DNA of 34,353 nucleotides from Lachnospiraceae bacterium (GTDB taxonomy: Bacteria > Bacillota > Clostridia > Lachnospirales > Lachnospiraceae). Where the stretch lies: positions 1 to 34,353 of the forward strand of contig JAPFDH010000004.1 of NCBI GenBank assembly GCA_026169045.1, read 5' to 3'. Shown in pieces: positions 16,203 through 24,395 of this stretch. The translations under genes and the position numbers were made by a program. The notes below the pieces were generated by a model that worked only from the letters and a program-made list of their open reading frames with translations, was not told where the DNA came from and did not search any database. Position 1 is the first letter of the stretch; each line of letters starts with the position of its first letter.

Positions 16203-17326
16203 TGAAGGAAAGAGGATACGAATCCGGCAGTCTTCAGATACAGATGAAAAAAAAACTGCGGGATTTTACATTGGATGTTTCTTTTGCCACACAGAGAAAT
16301 TCCGGGCAGGGGGACGGCTGTGTGGGAATTTTGGGGGCTTCCGGGTGCGGAAAAAGCATGTTGTTGAAATCCATTGCCGGAATCGAAGAACCGGATGAGG
16401 GAAGGATTTGTTTAAATGGCAAGGTATTGTATGACGGAAAACAGAGGATCAATCTTCCGCCGCAAAAAAGACGGGTAGGGTATCTGTTTCAGGATTATGC
16501 GTTGTTTCCCAATATGACGGTGAAAGAAAATATTTCGGCCGGGCTAAAGACCGGAATCTATAAGAAGAAAAAAAGCTTGTCGTCCGACGAAATAAAAGAG
16601 CGGGTGATGGGCCTGGTGCATTGGTTTCACCTGAAGGGATTGGAAAATCAGTATCCCAACCATTTATCCGGGGGGCAGAAACAGAGAGTGGCTTTGGCAC
16701 GGATTTTGTGCTATGAGCCGGAAGTGATTCTTTTGGATGAACCGTTTTCTGCGATGGATGCCCATTTAAAAGAACAGCTTCGGATGGAGGTTATGCGTGT
16801 CATAAAAGAGTATCCGGGCGAGGCGGTTCTGGTGACCCATGATCGGGATGAGGCCTATCAGCTTTGTGATCGTCTGATTCTGATGGATCGGGGAGAGATC
16901 ATCGGGCAGGGAAAGACAAGAGATCTATTTCAAAATCCGGGTACCGTGCAGGCGGCTTCCATTACCGGATGTAAAAATATATCGGAGATCCGTCGTATCA
17001 ACGGACATCGGGTTTTTGCCCTGGATTGGAATGTGGAGTTGGAAGTGGAGCGGGAAGTGGATGATTCTGTGACGCATATCGGAGTGCGTGCCCATGATCT
17101 GATTCCCCTTTCTTCTGCCGATGAAATCAGCGGTAAGCATGAAAATGTGGTGGATTTGGGAAAGGCAACGGTCTGTGAGATGCCTTTTGAATGGTATGTG
17201 ACACTGGAAAACGGGCTTTGGTGGAAGTTGGGAAAGCAAGCCGGGGAGTATGCCCATGTCCTTACTTTGCCGAAAGCAGTCAGAATTCCCAGAGATGTCG
17301 TGTTACTATTAAAAGAAAGGGAATAA
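16202..17326 (+). CDS. modC: Molybdate ABC transporter ATP-binding protein
   Basis: A 374-residue ATPase energising ModAB. Walker A is GASGCGKS (about 47-54), the Q loop is in YLFQDYALFPNMTV, the signature is LSGGQKQRVALAR (about 154-166), Walker B is VILLDEPFSAMD, and the switch His is in LVTHDRDEA. After about residue 255 an accessory domain of roughly 115 residues opens ITGCKNISEIRRI. It has the place and size of the ModC Mop/TOBE-type regulatory domain, though I cannot align it confidently. The ATG at 16202 shares one base with the modB stop, giving translational coupling; longer frames run back inside modB and are rejected. Confidence 0.95.
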   Translation: MKERGYESGSLQIQMKKKLRDFTLDVSFATQRNSGQGDGCVGILGASGCGKSMLLKSIAGIEEPDEGRICLNGKVLYDGKQRINLPPQKRRVGYLFQDYALFPNMTVKENISAGLKTGIYKKKKSLSSDEIKERVMGLVHWFHLKGLENQYPNHLSGGQKQRVALARILCYEPEVILLDEPFSAMDAHLKEQLRMEVMRVIKEYPGEAVLVTHDRDEAYQLCDRLILMDRGEIIGQGKTRDLFQNPGTVQAASITGCKNISEIRRINGHRVFALDWNVELEVEREVDDSVTHIGVRAHDLIPLSSADEISGKHENVVDLGKATVCEMPFEWYVTLENGLWWKLGKQAGEYAHVLTLPKAVRIPRDVVLLLKERE

Positions 17327-17361
17327 ACGGAGAGAATAGTGAAAGATGGGAGGAAACAGAG

Positions 17362-17832
17362 ATGAAAATGCTGTTGAAAGAGCGATTTTTTTCTTGGTTG
17401 GACAGCTATGATATTTATGATGAAGATGGTGGGACGCTATTCACAGTAGAGGGAAAAATGAGTTTTGGCCACTGTCTGATGGTAATGGATAAAAACGGAG
17501 AGCATGTGGGAACTCTGAAAGAAAAGGTGTTTCACTTTCTTCCTCAATTTGAAATTTATGAAAAAGATGCCATGATCGGTACGGTTCAAAAAGAATTTTC
17601 TTTTTTAACGCCTAAATTTCATGTGGATTTTAATGGATGGAATGTGGAAGGGAATTTTTTGGAATGGGATTATTCCATCAAAGATGCTTATGGAAAAACA
17701 GTGGCGTCCATCGGAAAAGAGATTGTCCGCTGGACAGATACCTATGTGATTGATGTAGTCGAGGAGAAAGATGCATTATATGCGCTGATGCTGGCATTGG
17801 CCATTGATGCTGAAAAATGTTCAAGAAATTGA
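17362..17832 (+). CDS. LURP-one-related (DUF567/YxjI-like) protein
   Basis: A 156-residue protein of the LURP-one/tubby-like beta-barrel family. It opens MKMLLKERFFSWLDSYDIYDEDG and shows the repeated short strands of the family (LFTVEGKMSFGHCLMVMD, VGTLKEKVFHFLPQFEIYE, DWNGWNVEGNFLEWDYSI-like). No enzyme motif is present; bacterial members have no settled function, and phospholipid or small-ligand binding is only suggested by the fold. It starts behind GGAGG, 35 bp after modC, and is the last gene before a strong terminator. It is therefore co-transcribed with the molybdate genes, though I cannot tell whether it has a role in them. Confidence 0.85.
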   Translation: MKMLLKERFFSWLDSYDIYDEDGGTLFTVEGKMSFGHCLMVMDKNGEHVGTLKEKVFHFLPQFEIYEKDAMIGTVQKEFSFLTPKFHVDFNGWNVEGNFLEWDYSIKDAYGKTVASIGKEIVRWTDTYVIDVVEEKDALYALMLALAIDAEKCSRN

Positions 17833-17849
17833 AAGATCACCATAAAAAA

Positions 17850-17915
17850 ACAAGGAAAAACCGTGGAAGCGGGGAGGTAATGTACCATCCGTTTCCACGG
17901 TTTTTCTTGTATTAT
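17850..17915. terminator. Bidirectional terminator, moa-mod operon and treR
   Basis: AAAAACCGTGGAA (17856-17868) pairs with TTCCACGGTTTTT (17893-17905) around a 24-base loop. The A-rich left flank and T-rich right flank allow it to end transcripts from both sides; the treR stop is at 17912. Confidence 0.9.
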
Positions 17916-18643
17916 TTGCCCGGGTGTCTGCGCACGGCAGTATCCTGAAAAGAAAAATAATCCGGACGATGCCTGGACTGGGTATATTCAAACATGACCC
18001 CATCGGCATCAAAGGTCTGGCTGGTTACAACCGCGAGACAATTGTAATCATTTAGTTCCAGGTATTTTTCATCGATTTCCGTAATATGTTCTACGGTGAT
18101 TTTCCGTTTGCTGGTGACGATGGAAAGGCCGATGGTCTGTTCCAGATAATCATAAATGGAGCCGGATGCGATTTCTTCTGTCAGATGTTTAACCACGTCT
18201 TTTAAAAAGAGATTGATATCTAAAATTAAGGGGCGATGGTCTAAGAAACGGACACGCTGGATATAATATAATTCACTGCCTACGGGAAAACCGTATTTTT
18301 TACTGGTCCGTTCATCCGCTGTCAGTTCCATAAAACAAACAACCCTGGTGGTGATATTCAAATGATTTCTTTGTGCAGATTCCCGGAATGATTCGATGGT
18401 GCCCATGGTGAATACTGCCTGCTCCACAGGTTGGAAAATGACACGAACCCCGATTCCGTGGAGGGATTGGACATATCCTTCGGAAGCCAGAACAGAAATG
18501 GCGCGGCGAATGGTATTTCGGGAGCATCCGTAGGTGGTTACCAAATGGTTTTCTGATGGAAGAAGAGACTGGAACGGATAGTCTTCGGCTTCTATTTTTC
18601 GCTTTAGATCTTTATAAATCAAGTCAAATTTTGCTTTTGGCAT
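17912..18643 (-). CDS. treR: GntR/HutC-family trehalose operon repressor
   Basis: A 243-residue repressor, divergent from treP. The N-terminal winged helix (about 1-75) has LLPSENHLVTTYGCSRNTIRRAISVLASEGYVQSLHGIG, the GntR signature. The C-terminal UTRA domain (about 90-235) includes PVGSELYYIQRVRFLDHRPLILD, for effector binding. Members next to treP-treC respond to trehalose-6-phosphate, which I infer here. The start at 18643 follows a GAAGGGAGA site. Two identical palindromic sites in the treP promoter are its probable operators. Confidence 0.9.
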   Translation of the reverse strand: MPKAKFDLIYKDLKRKIEAEDYPFQSLLPSENHLVTTYGCSRNTIRRAISVLASEGYVQSLHGIGVRVIFQPVEQAVFTMGTIESFRESAQRNHLNITTRVVCFMELTADERTSKKYGFPVGSELYYIQRVRFLDHRPLILDINLFLKDVVKHLTEEIASGSIYDYLEQTIGLSIVTSKRKITVEHITEIDEKYLELNDYNCLAVVTSQTFDADGVMFEYTQSRHRPDYFSFQDTAVRRHPGK

Positions 18644-18715
18644 AATAAAGTCTCCCTTCGCAGTTAAGGATAAAAAAAATATGATAAAAAGTCAATAGGA
18701 TTTTCGAAAACATTG

Positions 18716-18768
18716 TTGACATGTTTAAACAAGTATGTTATAACGAAGTAAAGATGTTTAAACAAGTA
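18716..18768 (+). promoter_or_regulatory. treP-treC promoter with two TreR operator copies
   Basis: TTGACA (18716-18721), 17 bp, TATAAC (18739-18744). The 15-mer ATGTTTAAACAAGTA occurs between the boxes (18721-18735) and again at 18754-18768, 33 bp apart, about three helical turns. Its core TTGTTTAAACA-type palindrome resembles Firmicute TreR sites. Repressor bound at both would occlude the promoter and could bridge them. Confidence 0.85.
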
Positions 18769-18829
18769 AAGACTGTATTCAAAAGGAAGAATACAGGAGA
18801 CCCTTATGGGATTGGAAAGGAGAGGGATC

Positions 18830-20767
18830 ATGGGTAAGTATACGGAGGATTCCAAAGAGCTGTTAAAACTGATCGGCGGAAAGGAAAATATCGCAGCAGT
18901 TTCCCACTGTATGACGAGAATGCGATTTGTGCTAAATCAGCCGGATCAGGCAGATGTGAAAGCCATAGAAGGGATGAAGACAGTAAAGGGGAGTTTTACC
19001 CAGGCAGGGCAGTTTCAGGTAATCATCGGAAATGATGTGGCAGAATTTTATAATGATTTTATAGCGGTAGCAGGGATTGAGGGAGTTTCCAAAGAAGCAG
19101 TAAAGGCGGCTGCGAAAAAAAATCAAAATCTTCTTCAGCGAATCGTGGGTGTGATAGCGGAAATTTTTGCACCGCTGATTCCTGCGATTATTGTAGGAGG
19201 TTTGATTTTAGGTTTTCGAAACATTATTGACAGTTTGTATTTATTTGAAAACGGTACAAAGACACTTTGTGATATCAGCCAGTTCTGGTCAGGTGTAGAT
19301 TCCTTTTTATGGCTGATCGGCGAAGCGGTTTTCCAGGTGGGAATACCTGTGGGAATTTGCTGGTCGGTGGCCAGAAAAATGGGAACAACAGAGATGCTTG
19401 GAATCGTTTTGGGACTGACGCTGGTTTCCGGACAGCTTTTAAATGCGTATAGTGTGGCGACAACAGCGGCAGAAGAAATTCCAAAATGGGATTTTGGGTG
19501 GTTTCAGATTAATATGATCGGTTACCAGGCCCAGGTAATTCCGGCGATTTTAGCAGCGTTTACGCTGGTTTATCTGGAACGATTTTTCAAGAAGATCACG
19601 CCTCAGGCAATTTCTATGATTGTGGTTCCGTTTTTCAGTTTGTTGCTGTCGGTGATCGCGGCTCATTGGGTTTTAGGTCCCATCGGATGGAAGATCGGAT
19701 CCGCCATTTCTTCTGTTATTTATGCCGGTATCACCGGAAGTTTCCGTGTAATTTTTGCAGCCATTTTTGGTTTCTTTTATGCTCCGTTGGTCATTACCGG
19801 ACTGCACCATATGTCCAACGCCATTGATTTTCAGCTGGTTTCGGATTATCAGGGAACCATGCTTTGGCCTATGATCGCTTTATCCAATATTGCGCAGGGA
19901 TCAGCGGTATTGGCTATGATTCGTCTTCAGAAAAAGAATGCCAGAGCACAGGAAGTAAATGTACCGGCATGTATTTCCTGCTATCTTGGTGTGACAGAAC
20001 CGGCGATTTTTGGTGTTAATTTGAAATATATGTTTCCGTTTATCTGTGGTATGATCGGATCGGCTGCTGCCGCTGTGGTTTCTGTCAGCCTTATGGTAAC
20101 AGCCAATGCGGTGGGAGTCGGAGGAATTCCGGGCATCTTATCCATTCAGCCTCAATATATGATTTCTTTTGCCATAGCCATGGCAGTAGCCATTGTCGTA
20201 CCATTTGTGCTGACCTCCATTGTGGGAAAGAAAAAATTATCCAAAGAAGACAGAGGTCTTGGTATCAGCGAGAAGGAAGAGGAAAAAATAGAAGACGCCA
20301 GGAAGGCAGACACCATAGAAGTGCGGGCATTTCTTTCAGGAAAATTAATGCCCATTGAAGAAGTAGGCGATGGCGTTTTTTCGGAGAAGATTTTAGGCGA
20401 CGGACTGGCCATAGAACCGGAAAGTGAAACCGTGCTGGCTCCCTGTGACGGAACCATCAGTACCTTGATGGAAGATTCCAGACACGCGGTAGGAATGGTA
20501 TTGGAAAACGGAACCGAACTTCTGATTCATGTGGGACTGGATACGGTACAGATGAAAGGCGAGGGATTTACCTATTTGGTGAAGGAGAATGAAGCGGTAA
20601 AAGCAGGGACACCTCTTCTTACGTTCAGCCGGGAGAAAATCCGTCAGGCCGGAAAACGGGATGTGACAGTTTTGGCATTCACCGATGGAATAGAAGGAAA
20701 GACCATTTCCCTTTATGCAAATGGTTTTGCAGAGGCCGGGAAAACAAAAATTGCAGATATTCAGTGA
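18830..20767 (+). CDS. treP: PTS trehalose-specific EIIBCA transporter
   Basis: A 645-residue permease that imports trehalose and phosphorylates it to trehalose-6-phosphate. Domain order is B-C-A. EIIB is about 1-85, with phospho-acceptor Cys27 in VSHCMTRMRF. EIIC is about 105-475, with some ten membrane segments, GGLILGFRN and ITGLHHMSNAIDF. EIIA is about 500-645, with His567 in LIHVGLDTVQMKGEGF. Having its own EIIA, it needs only HPr and EI. The ATG at 18830 follows GGAAAGGAGAGG; an upstream ATG at 18806 lacks a good site. treC follows by 33 bp. Sugar specificity rests on the treR-treC neighbours. Confidence 0.93.
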   Translation: MGKYTEDSKELLKLIGGKENIAAVSHCMTRMRFVLNQPDQADVKAIEGMKTVKGSFTQAGQFQVIIGNDVAEFYNDFIAVAGIEGVSKEAVKAAAKKNQNLLQRIVGVIAEIFAPLIPAIIVGGLILGFRNIIDSLYLFENGTKTLCDISQFWSGVDSFLWLIGEAVFQVGIPVGICWSVARKMGTTEMLGIVLGLTLVSGQLLNAYSVATTAAEEIPKWDFGWFQINMIGYQAQVIPAILAAFTLVYLERFFKKITPQAISMIVVPFFSLLLSVIAAHWVLGPIGWKIGSAISSVIYAGITGSFRVIFAAIFGFFYAPLVITGLHHMSNAIDFQLVSDYQGTMLWPMIALSNIAQGSAVLAMIRLQKKNARAQEVNVPACISCYLGVTEPAIFGVNLKYMFPFICGMIGSAAAAVVSVSLMVTANAVGVGGIPGILSIQPQYMISFAIAMAVAIVVPFVLTSIVGKKKLSKEDRGLGISEKEEEKIEDARKADTIEVRAFLSGKLMPIEEVGDGVFSEKILGDGLAIEPESETVLAPCDGTISTLMEDSRHAVGMVLENGTELLIHVGLDTVQMKGEGFTYLVKENEAVKAGTPLLTFSREKIRQAGKRDVTVLAFTDGIEGKTISLYANGFAEAGKTKIADIQ

Positions 20768-20800
20768 GAGGTCAGATAAGGAAAGGTTTGGTGGATTTGT

Positions 20801-22450
20801 ATGAGAGATCAATTTCAGGATAAAGTGGTGTATCAGATTTATCCCAAATCCTTTTGTGATACAAATGGAGACGGGATCGGGGATCTGAATGGCGTGACAG
20901 AAAAGCTGGAGTATTTAAAAGAACTAGGGATTGATTATATTTGGCTGACTCCGTTTTTTGTCTCTCCGCAGAAGGATAACGGATATGATGTGGCGGATTA
21001 TAAGAGCGTGGATCCTATGTTCGGCACCATGGAAGATTTTGAACGTCTGGTTCGGGAGGCAGAAAAAAAACAGATAGGAATTATGCTGGATATGGTATTT
21101 AATCATACGTCCACATCCCATGAATGGTTTCAGAAAGCTTTACAAGGGGATCCAACCTATATGGATTATTATATTTTTCGGGATTCCCCATCCGATGTGC
21201 CGCCCACCAATTGGGTATCTAAATTTGGCGGAAATGCCTGGGAATATGTACCGTCTTTGAAAAAATGGTATCTGCATTTGTTTGACGTGTCCCAGGCGGA
21301 TTTAAACTGGGAAAATCCGGCCGTGCGGGAAGAATTAAAGCAGGTCATCCGGTTTTGGAAAGAAAAGGGAGTCAAAGGATTCCGATTTGATGTGGTAAAC
21401 CTGATTTCAAAACCGGAGCGTTTTCAGGATGATTTGGAAGGGGATGGAAGGCGTTTTTATACCGATGGTCCCCATGTTCACGAATTCCTGAAGGAATTGG
21501 TCAGGGATACCGGAATTGAGGATATGGTGACGGTAGGAGAAATGTCATCCACATCGCTGGAAAATTGCATCCGCTATTCCAATCCGGAAGAAAAAGAATT
21601 GTCCATGGTTTTTAATTTCCATCATTTGAAAGTGGATTACAAAAACGGACAAAAATGGGAATTAATGGAACCGGATTTTATGAAATTGAAAACACTGTTT
21701 CAGACCTGGCAGGAAGGGATGCAGGAAGGAAAGGGATGGAATGCTGTTTTTTGGTGTAACCATGATCAGCCCCGTATTGTTTCTCGGTTTGGAGATGAAG
21801 GAACTTATTGGAAAGAATCGGCAAAAATGTTGGGAACAGCCATTCATCTCATGCGCGGGACACCCTATGTATACCAGGGAGAGGAATTGGGCATGACGAA
21901 TGCCGGATATGATGATATTTCCTGTTATAAAGATGTGGAGAGTCTGAATTACTTTTCGATTATGCAAAGGGAAGGAAAGACAAAGGAGGAAGCACTTCAC
22001 ATTTTGAATGCCAGATCCAGAGATAACGGGCGAACCCCTATGCAGTGGAATGATGGCGTATATGCCGGATTTTCAGAAAAAGAACCTTGGATTTCCATCC
22101 CGGCAAGTTATAAAACCATTAATGTGGAAGCAGAGAAGAGCGATGCGGATTCTGTATACTACTATTATCAGAAATTAATTTCCTTAAGGAAAACGTCGCC
22201 GGTGATTGCCAGGGGAAGGATTCATTTCCTGGAAACAGGACAAGAGGATGTCATGGCATATGACAGAACGGATGAGAAGGAAGAATGGATGATTATCTGT
22301 TCCTTTTCAAAGGAGAAGCGTACTCTGGATTTTATAGATCATCTGGAAGAGTATGAGCTTTTGCTGAACAATTATAAGGCGATAGAGGAAGATCATATCC
22401 TTCGCCCTTATGAAACGAGGGTTTATAAAAAGGTAACAGTTCAGCCATAG
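20801..22450 (+). CDS. treC: Trehalose-6-phosphate hydrolase (alpha,alpha-phosphotrehalase), GH13
   Basis: A 549-residue cytoplasmic enzyme that splits trehalose-6-phosphate into glucose and glucose-6-phosphate. It opens DKVVYQIYPKSFCDTNGDGIGDLNG, the standard start of the oligo-1,6-glucosidase/TreC group. The catalytic triad is visible: nucleophile Asp197 in GFRFDVVNL, acid/base Glu247 in VGEMSST, and Asp322 in NHDQPR. The length is normal. The final codons and the TAG stop come from the MITE at 22433: the target duplication shows the pre-insertion gene ended KKVRKA and a TAA at 22619, where it now ends KKVTVQP. The change lies outside the catalytic barrel and should be tolerated. Confidence 0.95.
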   Translation: MRDQFQDKVVYQIYPKSFCDTNGDGIGDLNGVTEKLEYLKELGIDYIWLTPFFVSPQKDNGYDVADYKSVDPMFGTMEDFERLVREAEKKQIGIMLDMVFNHTSTSHEWFQKALQGDPTYMDYYIFRDSPSDVPPTNWVSKFGGNAWEYVPSLKKWYLHLFDVSQADLNWENPAVREELKQVIRFWKEKGVKGFRFDVVNLISKPERFQDDLEGDGRRFYTDGPHVHEFLKELVRDTGIEDMVTVGEMSSTSLENCIRYSNPEEKELSMVFNFHHLKVDYKNGQKWELMEPDFMKLKTLFQTWQEGMQEGKGWNAVFWCNHDQPRIVSRFGDEGTYWKESAKMLGTAIHLMRGTPYVYQGEELGMTNAGYDDISCYKDVESLNYFSIMQREGKTKEEALHILNARSRDNGRTPMQWNDGVYAGFSEKEPWISIPASYKTINVEAEKSDADSVYYYYQKLISLRKTSPVIARGRIHFLETGQEDVMAYDRTDEKEEWMIICSFSKEKRTLDFIDHLEEYELLLNNYKAIEEDHILRPYETRVYKKVTVQP

Positions 22451-22597
22451 GGCTGTAACGGGAGAGAAAATTATGCTTGCATAATTTTTTGACCGGTCAG
22501 ACCTATGAGCTGAGCGCCTGTAAATGAGTAAAACAGTGGCGATAGCCACAATAAGCACGAAGTGCGGTTTTACGAATGGCGCGGGCTGAACTGTTAC
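22433..22597. repeat. IS66-like MITE, copy D (165 bp), inverted relative to copy C
   Basis: GTAACAGTTCAGCC at the left, GGCTGAACTGTTAC at the right. It is flanked by a perfect 8-bp duplication ATAAAAAG (22425-22432 and 22598-22605). It is the reverse complement orientation of copy C and carries the same internal hairpins. It is inserted in the last codons of treC. Confidence 0.95.
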
Positions 22598-22631
22598 ATA
22601 AAAAGGTGCGGAAGGCATAAGAAAATATGGG

Positions 22632-22695
22632 ATGGTGCAGCGATTGGCGGCAGAGAGGTTGTCGGCAGTTGCTGCACCATTCTTTGCGTTTGTGT
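22632..22695 (+). terminator. Terminator of treP-treC
   Basis: ATGGTGCAGC (22632-22641) pairs perfectly with GCTGCACCAT (22671-22680), followed by TCTTTGCGTTTGTGTTTCTT. It lies 11 bp after the original treC stop codon and now sits beyond the MITE. Confidence 0.8.
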
Positions 22696-22708
22696 TTCTT
22701 AGCGTTTG

Positions 22709-22725
22709 ACAATGCTCATGTGCCG
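22709..22725. repeat. Candidate left attachment repeat of the mobile element
   Basis: ACAATGCTCATGTGCCG matches ACAATGGCCAAGTGCCG at 30779-30795 at 14 of 17 positions in direct orientation. The two copies bracket the mobile gene block. Boundaries of large serine recombinase elements are short and often imperfect, so this is a candidate only. Confidence 0.5.
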
Positions 22726-22775
22726 TAAAGTAACATACGAAAGTTTTATAGACAGTAGCCCACTATTCCCAAAAA

Positions 22776-22855
22776 TGAAGTGAACTTCACTTTCTCTGTT
22801 GACATTTTCGTATCTTAGTGGTAATATGAAGTTAGCTTCACAAGAAGCGAGCTTC
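22776..22855 (+). promoter_or_regulatory. Promoter with three GAAG-N4-CTTC operators
   Basis: TTGACA (22799-22804), 17 bp, TAATAT (22822-22827) is a near-consensus promoter for the regulator at 22882. Three palindromes of the form GAAG-N4-CTTC surround it: 22777-22788 upstream of the -35 box, 22828-22839 touching the -10 box, and 22844-22855. The last two are 16 bp apart. They are likely autoregulatory sites of the adjacent HTH protein. Confidence 0.75.
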
Positions 22856-22881
22856 ATATTATAGAGAGCGGGTGGTATTGA

Positions 22882-23112
22882 TTGAAAACAAGAGTGAAAG
22901 AATTACGAACACAATTCAAGCTAACTCAACAGCAATTAGCCGACTTAGTTCATGTTTCAAGCAGAACCATTATTTCTATTGAAAAAGAACAGTATAGTCC
23001 ATCATTGATGTTGGCATATAGAATTGCAGAAATATTTGGTGTGACTGTTGAAGAATTGTGTTGTCTAAAAGAAAACAAAGAATTGGAGGATAAGAATTAT
23101 GAAGCGAATTAA
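22882..23112 (+). CDS. Xre-family HTH regulator paired with a membrane protein
   Basis: A 76-residue DNA-binding protein starting at TTG behind GAGCGGGTGG. LTQQQLADLVHVSSRTIISIEKEQYSPSLMLAYRIAEIFGVTVEELC is the complete Cro/C1-type five-helix domain. It belongs to the compact regulators (YvaZ/YgzD-like) that are typically followed by a small membrane protein, as here. The neighbour starts inside its last codons, so the two are translationally coupled. Three palindromes in its own promoter suggest tight autorepression. Base composition is AT-rich, unlike the rest of the element, so the pair looks like separately acquired cargo. Confidence 0.85.
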   Translation: MKTRVKELRTQFKLTQQQLADLVHVSSRTIISIEKEQYSPSLMLAYRIAEIFGVTVEELCCLKENKELEDKNYEAN

Positions 23113-23518
23113 AAATGTGAGAAGTTTTGTTACGGCAATTATAGTTTTGATTTTGGGAGGTGTTTGCTTCGGTATTATTGCCTTTCGCGGTATGGAAACA
23201 AGACTTCTTATAGCGGGAATTATTTTACTTGCTTGGAGTGCAATCAATTTCTTTTCTGCCTTTACTAAATTAAGTCTTGATAAGCAATCTGAAAGGGTTA
23301 CGGATGAACGCGATAAGTATATTACGATGAAAAGTAGTAGAAAAGCCTTATTGATTACAAATTATCTAATTAGTGCTGCTTGTTTCATCAATATGTTTTT
23401 GTTCGCCATCTTAAAATGGGAGCAACTGCTTACAGTAGCAATTACACTTTGCGTTGTCTTATTCCTCATGCTTTTTGTCATAATTGTATGCAACATATAT
23501 TATGAGAAACACGAATAA
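23099..23518 (+). CDS. Four-segment membrane protein (DUF2178-like)
   Basis: A 139-residue integral membrane protein with four hydrophobic segments, near residues 9-29, 34-54, 83-104 and 110-132. The central loop reads VTDERDKYITMKSSRKAL; a DERD-containing loop between two membrane hairpins is typical of DUF2178-type proteins encoded beside Xre regulators. Its role is unknown; control of the regulator by membrane sequestration or signalling is a hypothesis. The ATG at 23099 follows GGAGG and overlaps the regulator gene by 14 bp. It shares the regulator's AT-rich composition. Confidence 0.75.
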   Translation: MKRIKNVRSFVTAIIVLILGGVCFGIIAFRGMETRLLIAGIILLAWSAINFFSAFTKLSLDKQSERVTDERDKYITMKSSRKALLITNYLISAACFINMFLFAILKWEQLLTVAITLCVVLFLMLFVIIVCNIYYEKHE

Positions 23519-23730
23519 TTGAGTATCTTATTTTACAAGGCACTTGTAAAATACAACTAAGAGAAATTTGAAAGAAAATAGCAAAGCCAGCCGAGCCTGT
23601 CAACGGTCAAGATGAACGGCGCATACGCGCCGCCGTTGACAGCCCCGCCCGCCTTTGCAGATAGGCAATCAAGGGGCGGGCAGCAAGGGATGCTGCCGCC
23701 CCACACCATTATCAGAAAGGGGGAATTTCC
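23519..23730. other. Structured intergenic region with three stacked hairpins
   Basis: Composition switches from AT- to GC-rich here. CTGTCAACGG (23597-23606) pairs with CCGTTGACAG (23633-23642). CCCCGCCC (23643-23650) pairs with GGGGCGGG (23673-23680). GGCAGCA (23679-23685) pairs with TGCTGCC (23691-23697). The last two compete for two bases. It precedes the sigma-like gene and could be a terminator-antiterminator or leader structure. Confidence 0.55.
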
Positions 23731-24153
23731 ATGACCGAGATTGAAGCCTATCAAGAGTATATCCGGTGCAAGCACAACGCCTTTTGTAAAGCCGTTATTC
23801 GGTATGCCGCCATCGGGAAAATCATACGGCTGCGGCAGAAATGGGAACGGGAAGTTTCCCTTGACTATCTGATGAATGAGAAGTTTGTCCAGTTTGCCGA
23901 GCCGGAGCCGGACGAGGAATACCCCTTTACCGTCTGCGGCCAGACCGTCCTATTGAGCAATGCTGCCCTTGCCGACGCGATCTCTGTTTTGCCGGAGCAG
24001 ACACAGGAAGAAATCCTGCGCTATTATTTTCTGCGCCAGCCGCAGCGCGTGATCGGCGCGTACATTGGCCGGTCACGCAGCACAGCGGGGCGGCATATCC
24101 AGCTTGCCTTGCAGCGGCTGCGCGAAGAAATGGGGGCGAGCCGGTATGAGTAG
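23731..24153 (+). CDS. Sigma-70-like factor of a mobile element
   Basis: A 140-residue protein found in Tn916/Tn4451-type and related elements. The C-terminal third reads LPEQTQEEILRYYFLRQPQRVIGAYIGRSRSTAGRHIQLALQRLREEMG, a sigma region 4-type helix-turn-helix. The N-terminal half is basic and helical, without recognisable region 2, so it is more likely an ECF-like or ArpU-like regulator than a full sigma factor. It starts behind AAAGGGGG. The next gene begins within its last codons (ATGAGTAG overlap). It presumably controls transfer or excision genes of the element. Confidence 0.8.
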   Translation: MTEIEAYQEYIRCKHNAFCKAVIRYAAIGKIIRLRQKWEREVSLDYLMNEKFVQFAEPEPDEEYPFTVCGQTVLLSNAALADAISVLPEQTQEEILRYYFLRQPQRVIGAYIGRSRSTAGRHIQLALQRLREEMGASRYE

Positions 24154-24358
24154 ACTTCTCCCCTATGAAACAATCCTCAAAGCCCGTGAGGGCGACCCGG
24201 AAGCCGTGAACGCTGTCCTGCTCCACTACGCCGGATATATCCGCTATTTCTCCAAAGTGAACGGGCAGGTCAACGCCGAGGTGGAGGACTATGTAAAGCA
24301 GCGGTTAATTGACTGTCAATTCAAGTTCCGGCTCGACGATCCGCCGGACAAGCCATAA
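24146..24358 (+). CDS. Small HTH domain protein of conjugative elements
   Basis: A 70-residue protein starting MSRLLPYETILKAREGDPEAVNAVLLHYAGYIRYFS and ending RLIDCQFKFRLDD. This matches the short helix-turn-helix regulators (HTH_16, Tn916 orf7/orf8 neighbourhood) that follow sigma-like genes in Firmicute elements. The region resembles a truncated sigma region 2, so together the two proteins may act as a split sigma pair; this is inference from their fixed adjacency. The start overlaps the upstream stop by eight bases. A terminator lies 38 bp downstream. Confidence 0.8.
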   Translation: MSRLLPYETILKAREGDPEAVNAVLLHYAGYIRYFSKVNGQVNAEVEDYVKQRLIDCQFKFRLDDPPDKP

Positions 24359-24395
24359 AAACCGAATACCAGCAGCCACCAGCGCGGCCAGCGAA

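Noticed and set aside
22433-22597. MITE as a CRISPR or REP-type repeat array
   Set aside because: Copies are dispersed, have terminal inverted repeats and target duplications, and show no spacers or regular spacing.
23731-24358. Reading the sigma-like and HTH genes as one frameshifted gene
   Set aside because: The ATGAGTAG overlap with separate good starts is the conserved arrangement of two genes in this class of element.
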